In this document: positions 45,451-54,770 of the stretch, piece after piece
How positions within the stretch are numbered: position 1 is the first letter of the stretch
How the letters are laid out: every line of letters begins with the position of its first letter
Assembly (NCBI RefSeq): GCF_003219795.1
Contig: NZ_QJVC01000001.1
Coordinates: 1 to 64,000 of the forward strand
Reading direction: 5' to 3'
Length of the DNA: 64,000 nucleotides
Origin: Arthrobacter psychrolactophilus
GTDB lineage: Bacteria; Actinomycetota; Actinomycetes; Actinomycetales; Micrococcaceae
The notes under the pieces: generated by a model
Databases searched by the model: none
What the model was told of the DNA's origin: nothing
The model's input: only the letters and a program-made list of their open reading frames with translations
Position numbers and translations under genes: made by a program

Positions 45451-46514
45451 CGGTGTGGATACGAGGTAGATTCCCGGACCACGAGGCGAGTCGGCACGAG
45501 TTGTGTGCTGGGCGCCGGGGCGCCCATGATTTGCTCCAATAAGAGCTGCATGCTGAGGCTACCTACGGTCTGGAAGCTTTGATGCACAGTGGTCAAGGGC
45601 GGCCAAAAGGATGAAGACTCATCAAGATCGTCAAACCCCACGATGCTGACCTCCTGAGGGATCTTGCGACCCATTTCGTGCAGCGCTCGCATCGCGCCGA
45701 GCGCCATATGGTCATTGGCGGCAAAGATCGCCGTGACATCGTCACGAGACGCTAAGGTCATGCCGGCACGGTAGCCGGAATCGGTGGACCAATCTCCGTA
45801 CAGGATGGGAGGCGCCTCGATGCCGGCCTCGTTGAGGGTCTCGCGCCATGCGGCGGCGCGATGCGAGGCCGAGAAGGACGTTGCTGGGCCACCAATATGC
45901 CAGACGGTGGCATGGCCTAGACCCAACAAGAGTTCGGTGGCCTGACGTGCCCCACCAGCCTGATCTGTATCGACGACGGTGTAGCCATGGTCGGGCGTGG
46001 AATCTATCACCACGGTGGGCAAGTCCATGGGTAAGGTGAGGTCTGCCTTGTCGCTGAGATGAGCGTCGAAGATGATAATGAGGCCGTCAACCTGCTGTTC
46101 CCGTAGCCGGGCATAGGCGGCAGGGAATTTACTGCTCGCCGGATCTGGCATGGGAATCAGGCTGATGGAGTAGCCCGCCTCGGACGCGGCCTGGGTGATG
46201 GCGTCGAGCGTTTTCACGTTGCCAACACTGGACAGGGTGAACATGATGATGCCGATAGTTGTGTAGCGGCCACTTTTAAGTGCCCGGGCGGCACGATTGG
46301 GGCGGTAACCCAACAGACGCATGGCGTCTTCAACCTTGCGCCGGGTCGCCTCCTGAACATTGGTGTGCCCATTGGAAACGCGGGAAACGGTTTGCGCGGA
46401 AACACCCGCAGCTACGGCCACATCGGCAATCGACGGACCCCGTTTCGATCCAGAGCTTTGTGCCGTGGCTGTTGACGCGAGAGCGGTCGCTTCATCCTCT
46501 GTATTTCCGGTCAT
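45447..46514 (-). CDS. LacI-family transcriptional repressor
   Basis: The 355-residue repressor has an unusually long (about 28 residues) Thr/Ala/Ser-rich leader, then the LacI helix-turn-helix (IADVAVAAGVSAQTVSRVSNG, residues about 29-49), a hinge helix (YRPNRAARALKSGR) and a periplasmic-binding-protein-like sugar-sensing core. It is divergent from a GH35 beta-galactosidase; two palindromes in the gap are probable operators, one overlapping this start codon, implying autoregulation. A GTG two codons upstream is an alternative start. Confidence 0.92.
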   Translation of the reverse strand: MTGNTEDEATALASTATAQSSGSKRGPSIADVAVAAGVSAQTVSRVSNGHTNVQEATRRKVEDAMRLLGYRPNRAARALKSGRYTTIGIIMFTLSSVGNVKTLDAITQAASEAGYSISLIPMPDPASSKFPAAYARLREQQVDGLIIIFDAHLSDKADLTLPMDLPTVVIDSTPDHGYTVVDTDQAGGARQATELLLGLGHATVWHIGGPATSFSASHRAAAWRETLNEAGIEAPPILYGDWSTDSGYRAGMTLASRDDVTAIFAANDHMALGAMRALHEMGRKIPQEVSIVGFDDLDESSSFWPPLTTVHQSFQTVGSLSMQLLLEQIMGAPAPSTQLVPTRLVVRESTSYPHR

Positions 46515-46527
46515 GGTCACGTAAACA
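46514..46527. promoter_or_regulatory. LacI-type operator O2 (imperfect)
   Basis: TGGTCACGTAAACA matches the upstream palindrome at 12 of 14 positions, including the central ACGTAAACA. It overlaps the repressor's start codon. Its centre is 34 bp from the centre of O1, about three helical turns. Confidence 0.7.
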
Positions 46528-46547
46528 TGATAGTCTGCCTCAAATCG

Positions 46548-46561
46548 TGTTTACGTAAACA
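46548..46561. promoter_or_regulatory. LacI-type operator O1 (perfect palindrome)
   Basis: TGTTTACGTAAACA is a perfect 14-bp palindrome with the central CG typical of LacI/GalR operators. It lies 73 bp upstream of the GH35 start and 34 bp upstream of the repressor start, placing both promoters under its control. Confidence 0.85.
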
Positions 46562-46633
46562 TTCTGGCTTTGAGCGGTTTTGACACATGACCCGCACCAG
46601 AGCCTTCGGCACTTATCGTGAAAAGGAAATTCC

Positions 46634-48403
46634 ATGTCTGTCTTTACCATCGGCGAGCAGGATTTCCTGCTCAATGACCAGCCCCACCGGATCTTGGCCG
46701 GAGCCTTGCACTACTTCCGTGTGCATCCGGACCAGTGGGCGGACCGGATCCGCAAGGCACGCCAAATGGGTCTCAACACGATCGAGACCTATGTGGCATG
46801 GAATCTGCACGCACCGAGCGAGGATGTTTTTGACACCTCGGCCGGGCTGGATTTGGGCCGTTTCTTGGATCTCGTAGCGGCTGAAGGCATGCACGCCATT
46901 GTCCGTCCCGGACCGTATATTTGCGCGGAGTGGGACAACGGCGGACTCCCCGGGTGGCTCTTTAGCAAGGGGAACCCCGTTATCAGAACCTCGGATCCCG
47001 TCTATATGGCTCTGGTGCGCAGCTACATGGAAGCCTTGGCGCCCATCCTAGTGCCACGGCAGATCGACCGTGGCGGGCCCATCATCTTGGTCCAGATAGA
47101 AAATGAATATGGTGCCTACGGTTCGGACATGCACTACCTCGAGCAACTCGTGGAGCTCAACCGCGAGATTGGGCTGAGCGTTCCCTTCACCACGGTCGAT
47201 CAGCCGGAACCTGCGATGCTGATCAATGGCAGTCTGCCGAGCCTGCACAAGACAGGATCCTTCGGTGGAAAGTCAACGGAACGCCTTGCGACCCTGCGCG
47301 AGCATCAGCCAACAGGGCCACTCATGTGCTCGGAATTTTGGATTGGCTGGTTTGACCACTGGGGCGCGCACCACCACACCACCTCGGTGCAAGAATCCGT
47401 TCACGAACTAGAGGAACTCCTCGCGGCAGGCGCCTCGGTCAATGTGTATATGTTCCACGGTGGCACGAACTTTGGCATGAGCAATGGTGCCAATGACAAG
47501 GGTGTTTACCAGCCCACCGTCACGAGCTATGACTACGACGCGCCCCTGGATGAGGCAGGACAGCCGACCGAAAAGTACTGGGCCTTTAGGGAAGTTCTCG
47601 GTCGATACACAGAGCTGGACGATCAGGATATCCCCGCGCCACGGCAGGCGGGCCAGGAATTTAGCGTCTCGCTGACTCAGGACATGCCGCTGTGGGAGTA
47701 CCTCGATGCCACAGCCTCCTGGACACAGAGTCAGGATCCGCTGACCACTGATGCGGTGGGAAGCTTCAATGGATTCTCCGTGTATCGGAGTCAGATCTCC
47801 GTCGGGGAACGCTCCGTGCTCAGCTTTTCCGAGGTGCGCGACAGGGCGCAGATCTTCCTGAACCGCGAGCTTCTGGGCACCCTCTCCCGCGATCAGAAGG
47901 ACCGCGCGGTGACACTGCCCGCGGGCGCCGCCGGAACCTTGGAAATTGTGCTCGAGGATCAAGGCCGGGTCAACTACGGGGAGCGGCTGGGCGAGGCTAA
48001 GGGACTCATCGGCCCCGCCCACATCAATGATGTGCCGCTCCGCGACTGGGAGCTTTCGCCGCTGCCGTTCTCAGATATTGCGGCCCTGTCGATCATGCTC
48101 GCCACGCGTCCAGAGACCGCGAATGGTGTATTGGCGGGGCCAGTTTTTGCTCGAGGAACCTTCGATCACCCACTGGGCGGCGACCTTTTCCTTGATACGC
48201 AGCACTGGACGAAGGGCTTGGTCTGGATCAATGGTTTCTGCCTTGGCCGCTACTGGGGGCGTGGACCGCAACGGACACTCTACGTTCCAGGTCCCCTGCT
48301 TCGGCCTGAGGGTAATGAAATCATCGTGTTGGAACTGCAAGCGGCGCAGCGTGCCGTGGCGTCGTTCGTGGCCGCTCACGATCTTGGGCACACGGAGTTC
48401 TAG
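46634..48403 (+). CDS. GH35 beta-galactosidase
   Basis: The 589-residue enzyme belongs to GH35. The TIM barrel starts with GALHYFRVHPDQWADRI; the acid/base Glu is in IENEYGAYG (near residue 157) and the nucleophile Glu is in CSEFWIGWFDHWG (near residue 233). C-terminal beta domains include GRYWGRGPQ. There is no signal peptide, so it works on imported oligosaccharides in the cytoplasm, releasing terminal beta-linked galactose. An AAGGAAA ribosome site precedes the ATG. No transporter is adjacent, so uptake must be encoded elsewhere. Confidence 0.95.
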   Translation: MSVFTIGEQDFLLNDQPHRILAGALHYFRVHPDQWADRIRKARQMGLNTIETYVAWNLHAPSEDVFDTSAGLDLGRFLDLVAAEGMHAIVRPGPYICAEWDNGGLPGWLFSKGNPVIRTSDPVYMALVRSYMEALAPILVPRQIDRGGPIILVQIENEYGAYGSDMHYLEQLVELNREIGLSVPFTTVDQPEPAMLINGSLPSLHKTGSFGGKSTERLATLREHQPTGPLMCSEFWIGWFDHWGAHHHTTSVQESVHELEELLAAGASVNVYMFHGGTNFGMSNGANDKGVYQPTVTSYDYDAPLDEAGQPTEKYWAFREVLGRYTELDDQDIPAPRQAGQEFSVSLTQDMPLWEYLDATASWTQSQDPLTTDAVGSFNGFSVYRSQISVGERSVLSFSEVRDRAQIFLNRELLGTLSRDQKDRAVTLPAGAAGTLEIVLEDQGRVNYGERLGEAKGLIGPAHINDVPLRDWELSPLPFSDIAALSIMLATRPETANGVLAGPVFARGTFDHPLGGDLFLDTQHWTKGLVWINGFCLGRYWGRGPQRTLYVPGPLLRPEGNEIIVLELQAAQRAVASFVAAHDLGHTEF

Positions 48404-48428
48404 CCACGTTCTCTGGATCTCAAGGCGA

Positions 48429-48836
48429 CTAGAGAAAATCCATCTCCACCCGAAGGAAGGATTCCGCCGACACGATGGCGCCGTGAAAGGCCTCGTCCTC
48501 CGTGGGGGATACTCGGGGTTTGCGCGGAAACCACTCGTGAAGATTCGTATGGACCCGTTGCACACACCCTTGCGGGGGAGCATAAAACAACCCGAAACGT
48601 TGCACTGGCCATTCGGCAGGGGTTTCCAGACCCACCAGAAGAGCCGCATTGAGCGCGGGGTTGAACCATTGGGCTATGGGGCGCCGCCGGTCCTCGGAGA
48701 ACAAGCCAGAAGCGTAGCGACTGGCCGCCAGGGGACTCATTTCCATGCACAGGCGTTCGCGCCATAACGGCAGGATCACTGTGTCATGGCGTTGCCACAC
48801 TGCTGGGACCAGAGGCTGGTCGCTACGAAAGCCCAC
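48429..48836 (-). CDS. Hypothetical protein
   Basis: This is a 135-residue soluble protein that I do not recognise. It is rich in Trp, Phe, Pro and Arg, with a central RYASGLFSEDRR and HEWFPRKPRVSPTEDEAFHG segments, and no signal peptide or membrane segment. It starts with GTG and has no clear ribosome site. It is convergent with GH35 (25-bp gap) and has no overlapping better candidate, so it is probably real but of unknown function. Confidence 0.55.
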   Translation of the reverse strand: MGFRSDQPLVPAVWQRHDTVILPLWRERLCMEMSPLAASRYASGLFSEDRRRPIAQWFNPALNAALLVGLETPAEWPVQRFGLFYAPPQGCVQRVHTNLHEWFPRKPRVSPTEDEAFHGAIVSAESFLRVEMDFL

Positions 48837-48904
48837 GAGTTAATTCTAGCCATTATGCCTGTTCTGACCAGAGGCTCGTGGGATTCGCCAAAGGCGCGGT
48901 GGCC

Positions 48905-50026
48905 TTACTCGCAGCCGACCCCGTCGCCGTCGCGGTCAAGCTTGGAACTGTAACCGGGCTGACCGATGCGGATCGGTGCGGCACCGGCAGCACGCACGGC
49001 CGTGCAGTTCTGGTAGTAAACCTGAGCGGCAGGCGCCTCGACTAAGGGGAGCGGAACCGCGGCCGGTGCGGGCGCCGGTGCGGGAACAACCGGTGCCGCC
49101 TCAACGGGTGCTGCAGGGGCAATCGGTGCAGGGTCCGGCAAGATCACGGGTTCAAGGGGCGCAGCCGTCTGGTTCGTGGGCACCGCAATATCTGAGCAGC
49201 CATCGAGCACCGTGACCATGGCGTCATGCTCGGCCTGCGTCACCCACAAGCTGTAGGTGGCCTTGACCGAGATCTGCCGGGCCACGTAATCGCAGCGATA
49301 CGCCTTGTTCGGGGGCAGCCAGCTTGCCGCGTCGGAGGCGCCCTTTTGCTGGTTGGCGGGGCCATCCGCCGCGAGCAGATTCAAGGGGTCGTTGGCCAAG
49401 GCGGTGCGTTGTTCCACGCTGAGCTGCTGGGCGCCCTTTTGCCACGCATCGTTCAGCGCCACGACATGATCGATCTGAACGGCGCTGCTCGTCGTGGAAC
49501 CTCGCACAAAATCAATCGTGCTGGCGGTGTACGGTTCCGCCAGGACACCGGTCAACACGACGCAATCACGGGTGCCCGGCTTGAACGTCTTGGCCGTCAG
49601 ATCGCGGTTGAGGATGTCATTGCGGGTGTCGCAACCATTCCTGTCAACATCGGCCCAGGCCTGGCCGAACTGTTCCCGCGTGTAACCGGTTTTCGGTGCC
49701 CGACCCTTGATCGGCAAGGTAGCCAGGACTTCCAAGGCCTTGGCGGCAAAGGCTGGCTGCGCATTTGCTGCCAAATCGGCATTGCCAGCATCGGGGGCAT
49801 CCTCGACGTCGACGGGAGCCACGTCGTCCTCGGTAGGCATTGCGGAGGGAGTCGGGCTGGCGGTGGGACTTGGCGTGGCTGCCTCAGTGGTGACCTCCGA
49901 CGTCGGAGCGGCCGCAGGCGCGGATGCGCCGCCGCACGCAGTGGTCACGAAAAGAACGGAGGCGAGCAGGGAGCCCATAAAGAAATCGGTGGCGCCAAAA
50001 GAGCGGGTGGGACGTACAGCAGGCAA
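48905..50026 (-). CDS. Secreted HNH nuclease (GmrSD/DUF1524-like) with C-terminal Excalibur domain
   Basis: The 373-residue protein starts at a TTG with GGGAG nine bases upstream. A hydrophobic signal segment ends in ATACGG-like residues VTTACGG, a weak lipobox. A Thr/Pro linker leads to an HNH domain: DRNGCDTRNDIL, then QIDHVVALNDAWQKGA, NDPLNLLA and QKGASDAASWLPP. After an Ala/Pro-rich linker, the last 40 residues form an Excalibur calcium-binding domain ending DRDGDGVGCE. It is probably an exported nuclease. It lies 88 bp beyond the last gene of the ter operon on the same strand. The frame extends further upstream but would overlap the HAD gene, so that part is not used. Confidence 0.82.
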   Translation of the reverse strand: MPAVRPTRSFGATDFFMGSLLASVLFVTTACGGASAPAAAPTSEVTTEAATPSPTASPTPSAMPTEDDVAPVDVEDAPDAGNADLAANAQPAFAAKALEVLATLPIKGRAPKTGYTREQFGQAWADVDRNGCDTRNDILNRDLTAKTFKPGTRDCVVLTGVLAEPYTASTIDFVRGSTTSSAVQIDHVVALNDAWQKGAQQLSVEQRTALANDPLNLLAADGPANQQKGASDAASWLPPNKAYRCDYVARQISVKATYSLWVTQAEHDAMVTVLDGCSDIAVPTNQTAAPLEPVILPDPAPIAPAAPVEAAPVVPAPAPAPAAVPLPLVEAPAAQVYYQNCTAVRAAGAAPIRIGQPGYSSKLDRDGDGVGCE

Positions 50027-50114
50027 GGCGGAGTTCTCCCCAGAATAATTGAACGGTGTCCCACCACCATAGCCGTGGCCACCGACAAAGAACTCCACGA
50101 GCGGTGGGCGGGGG

Positions 50115-50927
50115 CTAGCCGTCGAGCTCTGCGGCGATCCTCCCCAAGATTTCTTCTCCTGCCAAGACGCCCCGTACCGAGGTGAGGCGAAGATGAGAAG
50201 CCAGGTATCCGACGTCGTGCAATTCCCCGTGCAAGGGGCGGAACGCGATGTCGGCGCTCTCCAGCATGCCTTGATCCAGCAGGGAGTCGCCCGCGGCAAT
50301 GACGGTCGTGGCGCCCGTGCGGCGCGCCACCTCGGCCAGGGTGTCCGTCTTATTGATGGGCAGCGGCACGCAGTACAGCTTCCGGCCCTGAATGGACACG
50401 CCCCAACCGGCCGCCGCGCAGACCGCGCTCAGCTCTGTGACGAAGGACTCGGGCATGGCATCCCGCTCGATGATGGCGTAGACAAAGAGCTCCTCGGCCC
50501 GGCGCAAGCGCAGGATCCACGGGGAAAACTCGGCCTTGGCTAGATACGTCTCGATCTGCTCCAGCGGTGCACAGTTCGCGGCCATCGTGGCCGACAGCTG
50601 CGCCCGCCAGGCCACGTCCGGCACGCCATGGTGCAACAAGACCCCGCCATTGCTCGTGACGGCGTACTCGGAGGGCGGGCCGGGCAGCTGCACCCGCTCA
50701 AACTGGGCCTGGGTGCGCGTTGTGACCGGGACAAAGCTCGCCGCGGCCTTGACCTTGAGCAGTAGCTCCTCCGCCGTCCGGGTCATATAGGACAGGGGAG
50801 CTCCGTCGTACACCTCGACCACGACGAGCCCGGGCGCGTCCTTGTCGGCACCCGTGAGCCAGAGGGCGTTCTTGGAGTAAATGAGCGTGCGATCAAGGTC
50901 GCAGGCGACAAGAGTAGGTACGCTCAT
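50115..50927 (-). CDS. HAD-superfamily phosphatase of the ter biosynthetic module
   Basis: The 270-residue protein has the HAD motif ACDLDRTLIYS (nucleophile and general acid Asp), a Thr motif in VPVTTR, a Lys in INKTDTL and an acidic motif in IAAGDSLLDQGM, so all catalytic residues appear present. The cap domain is of the Cof/sucrose-phosphatase type. It overlaps the StiP-like gene by 4 bp (ATGA). In ter operons this phosphatase is predicted to act in a pathway making a nucleoside-like compound (established as prediction, not proven). Confidence 0.88.
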   Translation of the reverse strand: MSVPTLVACDLDRTLIYSKNALWLTGADKDAPGLVVVEVYDGAPLSYMTRTAEELLLKVKAAASFVPVTTRTQAQFERVQLPGPPSEYAVTSNGGVLLHHGVPDVAWRAQLSATMAANCAPLEQIETYLAKAEFSPWILRLRRAEELFVYAIIERDAMPESFVTELSAVCAAAGWGVSIQGRKLYCVPLPINKTDTLAEVARRTGATTVIAAGDSLLDQGMLESADIAFRPLHGELHDVGYLASHLRLTSVRGVLAGEEILGRIAAELDG

Positions 50928-52093
50928 GCGTTGTGAACCGCTTTTCCGTCGGCGCCCACGGCGCTTTTATCGAACTGGGGATGAATGAGCCCAACGCAAC
51001 TGTAGGGCAGGCCGGGGACCTCCTCGACGGGGACCCCGCGTTGTTCCGCAAGCAACAAAACGTGCGCCACATCGGCGCGGGCCTCGGGAGTGACCAAAAC
51101 CCGCCACGGTACGCGGCGCAGCAAGACGCGGGTGGTCTCACCCACGCCAGGCTTGACCAGATTGACGTTGTTGATGCCGTATTCGGAGCTGATGCGCTCC
51201 ACGGCGTCCCATCCGATCCAGCTGGGCACCGGTGCTGCGGCCACGTGCTCGGCCACCTGGCGCGTGACCTGCGGGCGGACGTTATCAAAGTGGGCGCAGA
51301 TGGCGTCGAGGAAACTGTTAGAGACGTCGCTGGCAGCTAGTTCCGCGTAAAACTTGGCGCCATGGAAATCGTCGGGGCCAATGTGTTCCTTGTTGAACAC
51401 CGTGCGCGAGACCAGACCGGAAACCGTTGAATTCAGGCAGGCCGAGGGGATCAGATAGTCTTCGCGAGTGCCGAACATCGAGACGCAGTGTCCCGGATCG
51501 GCCAAGACCGCCAGATCGTCCGGGAAACGGATACCGGAGCTCGCGGCAAAGTCGTCAAGTGCCGCGGTGAGCTCGCGGGAGATGGCGCCCTTGCCCGTCC
51601 AGCCATCGACAAACAAGATCCGTGACGGCTCAAAATGGTCTGCCAAATACCGCAGCGCCGTGGGATCCAGGCCCACGCCGCGCACGATGCTCATGGTGAA
51701 GTGCGGCAGCTCGATGCCATGGACGCGCTGCGCCCAGCGGCGCATCAGGATCCCAATGGGCGTTCCCGCGCGAGCCAGCGAGACCAACACCGGAGCCTGG
51801 TTTCGGGCCGCCAAGGCCAGTTCCGTCACGACCCCCACGGCCGTTGCAATGCGTTCGCCCGCACGAACCACGGCCTCCTCGTACAGGGCCTGGTATTCGG
51901 GGCTGGGCGAGTACTCCATGGGCAATGACTCGGCGTAGTTTGCCGCCCCGGATTGGATGGCCCGTTCGCGATCGGCCGTGGGCGCCTCGAGGGCGACATG
52001 GCTCAGGTCCTTCAACAGCCACACCACCTCATCCGCCGCATAGGAGCCAAAATCGGGCCCGGTCAGGGGAGTGGGGAGGGGGGTGGTGCTCAT
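50924..52093 (-). CDS. StiP-PELOTA protein of the ter biosynthetic module
   Basis: The 389-residue protein combines a StiP domain (about residues 15-290; phosphoribosyltransferase-like, with the conserved FVDGWTGKGAI loop and APVLVSLARAG) with a C-terminal L7Ae-like PELOTA domain (about 295-380; GVGETTRVLLRRVPWRVLV). StiP has been labelled a cysteine protease in databases, but the PRTase-like loops fit its operon better. Both ends overlap neighbouring genes by 4 bp, indicating coupled translation in the module. Confidence 0.85.
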   Translation of the reverse strand: MSTTPLPTPLTGPDFGSYAADEVVWLLKDLSHVALEAPTADRERAIQSGAANYAESLPMEYSPSPEYQALYEEAVVRAGERIATAVGVVTELALAARNQAPVLVSLARAGTPIGILMRRWAQRVHGIELPHFTMSIVRGVGLDPTALRYLADHFEPSRILFVDGWTGKGAISRELTAALDDFAASSGIRFPDDLAVLADPGHCVSMFGTREDYLIPSACLNSTVSGLVSRTVFNKEHIGPDDFHGAKFYAELAASDVSNSFLDAICAHFDNVRPQVTRQVAEHVAAAPVPSWIGWDAVERISSEYGINNVNLVKPGVGETTRVLLRRVPWRVLVTPEARADVAHVLLLAEQRGVPVEEVPGLPYSCVGLIHPQFDKSAVGADGKAVHNA

Positions 52094-53520
52094 GAGTTTG
52101 CCTTACGTGGGGTTCCGGGAAGGTCTGCGGGCAAAAGTACGACGACGAGATCGGCCACAGCGCCCAGCGCCGCACCCATCGTGGGTAGCCCCGCGACGGA
52201 GCTGGTGTCCAGTTCCGCCTGGCCGATCCCCGGTTCGGGGAACACCACGAGGGTGCCTGGGCGCTGCTGGGAACCGCTGAGATTGTAGGCAAAACGAATG
52301 CCCGGGCCGTCATTGCACAGATCATGGCTGGCAAAGCTCAGGGCGCTGGCAATCGCATAATCGGGCCGGTCGATCGGCACAATCGGGGAACGGGTCGTCG
52401 TGGAGAACAGCACCGTGGCCTCGGGCAGCAATTCCCCGAGCGCCGTGGCAACGGCCAGAGGCAGGAACATATTTTCCTCGCAGCCCACGATCGCCAGCGG
52501 ACCCGCATCCGCCTGTGCAGACAGCTCGTGCGCGAGCCGTTCGGCGATGGCGTCGATGGTGTCCTGCGACGGTGCGCCGACATTGCCAAAGCGGTCACTG
52601 CGCACGCCAGCGATGCCGTTGGAGCTCAGCTCGAGGGTGTGAGCCGAGTAGTTGTTGTCCGACGCGATGGCGCCCTGCGGCAACCCCTCGATGAGGGCCG
52701 CGGCCCGGCCCAGGATGTCCTCGCCCAATTCAATGCGCCCCGTGCCCAGCGCCGCCACGGAGATGTGGCAGCCCAGTTCGGCGGCCAAGGCATCAAAGCG
52801 GGCGCGATCCTCGGTGCTGCGCAGATCGATCAGTGCCGCCACGATATACACCGAATGTGGCACCAGGGCGTGGAGCTCGCGAATGGTATTGATGACGGTG
52901 GAGCCGGTGCTGAGCTCGTCGTCCACGAGAATGACCGGGCCCGCGCCGTCGAGCCAGCGCGGGTCGGTGGGCACCATGGCATGCGAGGTGGCGTGCGAGT
53001 GCCCCTCCTCAAAGCCGGCCACGGGGGCAACGCCGGGCGTGGCCATCCGCGTCGAGTGAATGTAATACGAGCCCAGGGCGTTCGCGACGAGGCGGCCTAG
53101 GCCGGTCGCTGTCTCGGCGTAGCCAATCACGACGGCGTCCGGCACCACGGTGCGCAGCGGCGCCACCTGTGCGGCGAGGGTTGCGATGACGTCGCGGCGC
53201 TGGCCCGTGGGGCTTTGGAGAACCTCGGTGAGTGCCGCCGCTGCTGCCGTGAGCCCGTCAGCAGACTTCAGGAGCGAGAGTTCCTGAGCCACGAAGGCGC
53301 CCAATAACTCTCCGGCCGCCATGACTAGGGCGGGTTCGGTGGGAACATGCTTGGCGAGCACCTGCGAGACGAGCAGATGCGCGCGCTTGGGATTACGGCG
53401 CAGCGCCAATCCCACCAGGTCCTCGATGGCGACGTGGCTGGCCGGATCGCTGTGAATCTCGATGCCTAAGACGTCGGCAAGGTATGCGCCGCTCCAGGAC
53501 AGGTCGGGGGCGGTACTCAT
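52090..53520 (-). CDS. Phosphoribosyltransferase with TRSP domain
   Basis: The 476-residue protein has an N-terminal PRTase_2 domain; the PRPP-binding loop VILVDDELSTGSTV lies near residue 200, after VVIGYAETATGLG. The C-terminal TRSP domain contains the naming motif in TTTRSPIV, near residue 385, and a GCEENMFLPL segment. PRTase_2-TRSP proteins are a hallmark of ter-linked biosynthetic operons and would attach a ribose-5-phosphate to an unknown base-like acceptor. It overlaps both neighbouring genes by 4 bp. Confidence 0.88.
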   Translation of the reverse strand: MSTAPDLSWSGAYLADVLGIEIHSDPASHVAIEDLVGLALRRNPKRAHLLVSQVLAKHVPTEPALVMAAGELLGAFVAQELSLLKSADGLTAAAAALTEVLQSPTGQRRDVIATLAAQVAPLRTVVPDAVVIGYAETATGLGRLVANALGSYYIHSTRMATPGVAPVAGFEEGHSHATSHAMVPTDPRWLDGAGPVILVDDELSTGSTVINTIRELHALVPHSVYIVAALIDLRSTEDRARFDALAAELGCHISVAALGTGRIELGEDILGRAAALIEGLPQGAIASDNNYSAHTLELSSNGIAGVRSDRFGNVGAPSQDTIDAIAERLAHELSAQADAGPLAIVGCEENMFLPLAVATALGELLPEATVLFSTTTRSPIVPIDRPDYAIASALSFASHDLCNDGPGIRFAYNLSGSQQRPGTLVVFPEPGIGQAELDTSSVAGLPTMGAALGAVADLVVVLLPADLPGTPRKANS

Positions 53521-54719
53521 GCCATGCTCGCTTCTAAGAGGTCAACGAAGGTCACGCCTGCGGCGGAGACGCCAAAAGCGTCGGCGCGCAGCAGCGTTCG
53601 GCGGGCCCAAGCCTGGTGGGGTTTCATCTCGTTCATCTTGTTCCCGTACGGGGAAGCAGCCGCCCCGCCCGTGACGTTTCCGGCGATCGCTAGGGCATCG
53701 AGGTATTCCTCGTGACTCACCACGCTCATGGCGTGCACGAGGGCCACATGGGTGGGATGAATGACGGTTTTACCGAGCAAACCATTGGCGAGATCCAGCT
53801 CGATCTCGCGGATCAAGGTGTCAAGGTTGGCGGTCATGATGCGTTGGCGCAGCTCCTGCTCGTGCTGCCCGGCAAAGGGTGTGATGCGCAATTGCGGACG
53901 GAGCACCCGCTCGGTGTTGGAGTAGTGCTCCCACACGGGGCCGGAAATGACGAAACCACCGTCCGGCCGGCCCAGCATATTGACGATGTCACCAATCACG
54001 GAGGCCACAACATTGACATCGTAAATCGTCAGATCACGGGAACGGCGCAGGCCAAAGGCACTGGACATATCCGTGGCGCCGATCCGCACGGAGAGGATAT
54101 CTTCGCGGTGTTCGGCGAGCACGGCCTGGATGTGAGTCAGCGCCGCGGCCCGCGTCTCCACATGGATGACGGCAGGGGATTCCAGAATGGGCATGATCCG
54201 CAGGCGTCGGCGCGGCGCGGAGCCGGGCACACCGCCGTCGGACTTTCCATCGAGGGAAAGCTCCTGCTGGATCGTGTGCAGGGCCTGAATGAAGGCGGTG
54301 GCCATGCCCTGCTCGTTGTCGAACTTCGGGATGACGAAGCCCGTCAGAACGGCGGTGGCGGCGCCGGCGCGGCGGGCCACGGAGAGCATCTGCTCTGGCG
54401 TGCGAACCCGGACAAACAGCAGGGGCAGATCCTCATCCCGGAACGCCAAGTCCTGGAGTGCGGCCACCACATTTTCCTCGGCCCCAGCCACATCGGCGTC
54501 GGGGATGGAATCCTCAAGGCACAGCACCATGGAGACGCACCCCAGATCGCGCTGGCGGAGCACATCCTTGACGAGATCGGGCCGATTAGCCGGGGTATAC
54601 AGCGTGCCACCCAGCGCGACAGCCTGAAGATCCGGGGCGCTATCGGCACTCAGCTCACACGGTTGCCGGTGAAAGAGCGTTGTCATTTGTGAAGCGGTCA
54701 ATGCCCGGAAATGTCGCAT
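53517..54719 (-). CDS. TIM-barrel C-C bond lyase (CitE/HpcH-like) of the ter module
   Basis: The 400-residue protein starts at the ATG giving MRHFRALTASQ, which matches the usual family start and has AAAGGG just upstream. It resembles HpcH/HpaI-CitE lyases: GTLYTPANRPDL near the start, VSMVLCLEDSIPDA with the metal-binding acidic residues, and RIGATDMSS. Ter-operon versions form a distinct C-C bond lyase family predicted to supply or cleave a carbon-chain precursor for the module's metabolite. It is the first of four overlapping genes. Confidence 0.87.
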   Translation of the reverse strand: MRHFRALTASQMTTLFHRQPCELSADSAPDLQAVALGGTLYTPANRPDLVKDVLRQRDLGCVSMVLCLEDSIPDADVAGAEENVVAALQDLAFRDEDLPLLFVRVRTPEQMLSVARRAGAATAVLTGFVIPKFDNEQGMATAFIQALHTIQQELSLDGKSDGGVPGSAPRRRLRIMPILESPAVIHVETRAAALTHIQAVLAEHREDILSVRIGATDMSSAFGLRRSRDLTIYDVNVVASVIGDIVNMLGRPDGGFVISGPVWEHYSNTERVLRPQLRITPFAGQHEQELRQRIMTANLDTLIREIELDLANGLLGKTVIHPTHVALVHAMSVVSHEEYLDALAIAGNVTGGAAASPYGNKMNEMKPHQAWARRTLLRADAFGVSAAGVTFVDLLEASMA

Positions 54720-54770
54720 GGGCCCTTTCAAATGGTTAGCGGCATGCCTCGTGGCGGTCTGCCTAGTGCT

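Noticed and set aside
48071-48649. 192-codon minus-strand frame overlapping the GH35 end
   Set aside because: Antisense to the conserved C-terminal domain of GH35 and conflicting with the better 48429-48836 candidate.
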